DNA of 64,000 bases from Myxococcales bacterium (GTDB taxonomy: Bacteria; Myxococcota; Myxococcia; Myxococcales; Myxococcaceae): positions 20,255 through 84,254 of the forward strand of contig JACPVI010000022.1 of the NCBI GenBank assembly GCA_016191815.1, written 5' to 3'. The notes under the pieces are model-generated. The model was given only the letters and a program-made list of their open reading frames with translations, ran no database searches and was not told the origin of the DNA. The translations under genes were made by a program, and so were the position numbers. Positions 63,488-64,000 of this stretch are shown here, piece after piece. How positions within the stretch are numbered: the stretch's first letter is position 1; each line of letters starts with the position of its first letter.

Positions 63488-64000
63488 TCATCCAGTCTTC
63501 TGAAACTGCGCCATGTGCTCCTCCCCGAAGTCCAGGCGCGCGCAGTGGGCGTTGTGGCGCTTGCAAGCCAGCATGAGGTTGTCCGGCGTCGCCTCCCCAC
63601 CATGCGCAAACGGCTTCAGGTGGTGGATTTCGAGCTGGTGCCGCGAGTTACAGCGCCTGCCGCCGGCGCCGACAAAGGCGCATCGGCCACCGTCCCGCTG
63701 CCACACCTGCCGCCGCGCCTCCACCGGCACGTACCGGCTCGGCTCACGTCCCTCCCTCTCCGCCCCACCGTCCCTCACCGGAGGCTGTAACTTTTTCAGT
63801 TCCGGGCCGGAACTGGCCTCGGCCGGCGGCGCTACTTTCGCACCGCAGCGGCGCCGCGAGCAGACGTCGAGGGCGATGCGCATGCACTCCATCATCACCT
63901 CCTCGAAGTTGCCGTCCGGCACGAGGTGGCTCAACGCGGACTTCACCTCCTCCAGCCTCTGCTTGAATTCGGGGCCGACGCTCATCCGCAGCGCATACCG
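63488..64000 (-). CDS. HNH endonuclease, 5' end outside window
   Basis: The frame is open from the window edge to its stop at 63488, so only the C-terminal ~170 residues are visible. These carry an HNH domain: VWQRDGGRCAFVGAGGRRCN, then HQLEIHHLKPFAHGGEATPD, NLMLACKRHNAHCA, with the HH core and Asn of the HNH motif. Before it lies a helical region (KQRLEEVKSALSHLVPDGNF). An ATG at 63985 exists but is probably internal, since the sequence upstream (RYALRMSVGPE) still reads as protein. Standalone HNH proteins of this type are common and often mobile; the family function is unclear. Confidence 0.85.
   Translation of the reverse strand, partial: RYALRMSVGPEFKQRLEEVKSALSHLVPDGNFEEVMMECMRIALDVCSRRRCGAKVAPPAEASSGPELKKLQPPVRDGGAEREGREPSRYVPVEARRQVWQRDGGRCAFVGAGGRRCNSRHQLEIHHLKPFAHGGEATPDNLMLACKRHNAHCARLDFGEEHMAQFQKTG

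Noticed and set aside
1..64000. tRNA, rRNA, CRISPR arrays, transposases, integrases and attachment sites.
   Set aside because: I scanned for characteristic motifs and for regular short direct repeats and found none; the only interspersed repeat is the 153-bp element.

Overview
The window is GC-rich and gene-dense, and looks like the chromosome of a myxobacterium (Myxococcota). The clues are a Glt/Nfs-like envelope gene cluster, an AgmX/PglI-type TonB-like domain, a secreted protease with a MYXO-CTERM-like C-terminal signal, a GTP-type PEP carboxykinase, many lipoproteins (several Cys-rich), and a strong bias for G or C at third codon positions. I see no rRNA or tRNA gene, CRISPR array, prophage block or transposase. 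All identifications come from reading the sequence and remembering families; no database search was run.

Layout. 1-3.5 kb: radA (3' end outside the window), a coupled nucleotidyltransferase-fold gene plus small partner, an SMI1/KNR4 gene and a frameshifted secreted-protein gene. 3.6-8 kb is an accessory stretch: a LysM/lysozyme protein, a Cys-rich lipoprotein, a Uma2 nuclease, a badly decayed lipoprotein gene, and two diverged copies of a roughly 153-bp interspersed repeat (4568-4720 and 7833-7984), the second lying where the decayed gene ends. 8-13.4 kb: a beta-propeller lipoprotein, a Met-rich outer-membrane protein translationally coupled to a YfiR-like protein, and a DAACS symporter. 13.4-17.7 kb: a compact bioB-bioF-bioA-bioD operon for biotin synthesis. 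17.7-24.1 kb: small membrane and hypothetical proteins, an aminotransferase, an RHH/PIN toxin-antitoxin pair, a periplasmic binding lipoprotein and a TPR protein. 24.2-30.5 kb: pckG, a two-domain M16 protease, a DksA/TraR zinc-finger protein and a VanY-type peptidase.

30.7-41.8 kb is the most distinctive part: eight co-directional genes, five of the seven junctions being short overlaps or nearly abutting. They encode a small secreted protein, an FHA/transmembrane/TonB-like protein (GltG/NfsG-like), an outer-membrane beta-barrel, two TPR proteins, two lipoproteins and a third TPR protein. Together they make a plausible inner-membrane-to-outer-membrane machine of the gliding-motility (Glt) or spore-coat (Nfs) class.

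41.8-64 kb: a vapC remnant, a phage-type metallopeptidase, lipoproteins, aat, a DUF4382 lipoprotein, a large PAS/GAF sensor kinase, purS-purQ-(pilus-N domain gene)-purL, a CNNM/CorC protein, a prokaryotic pentameric ligand-gated channel homologue, a DUF1684 lipoprotein, another decayed gene, a MntA/HepT-type toxin-antitoxin pair, a 1607-residue M36 protease with four PKD-like repeats, and an HNH endonuclease gene cut by the window edge.
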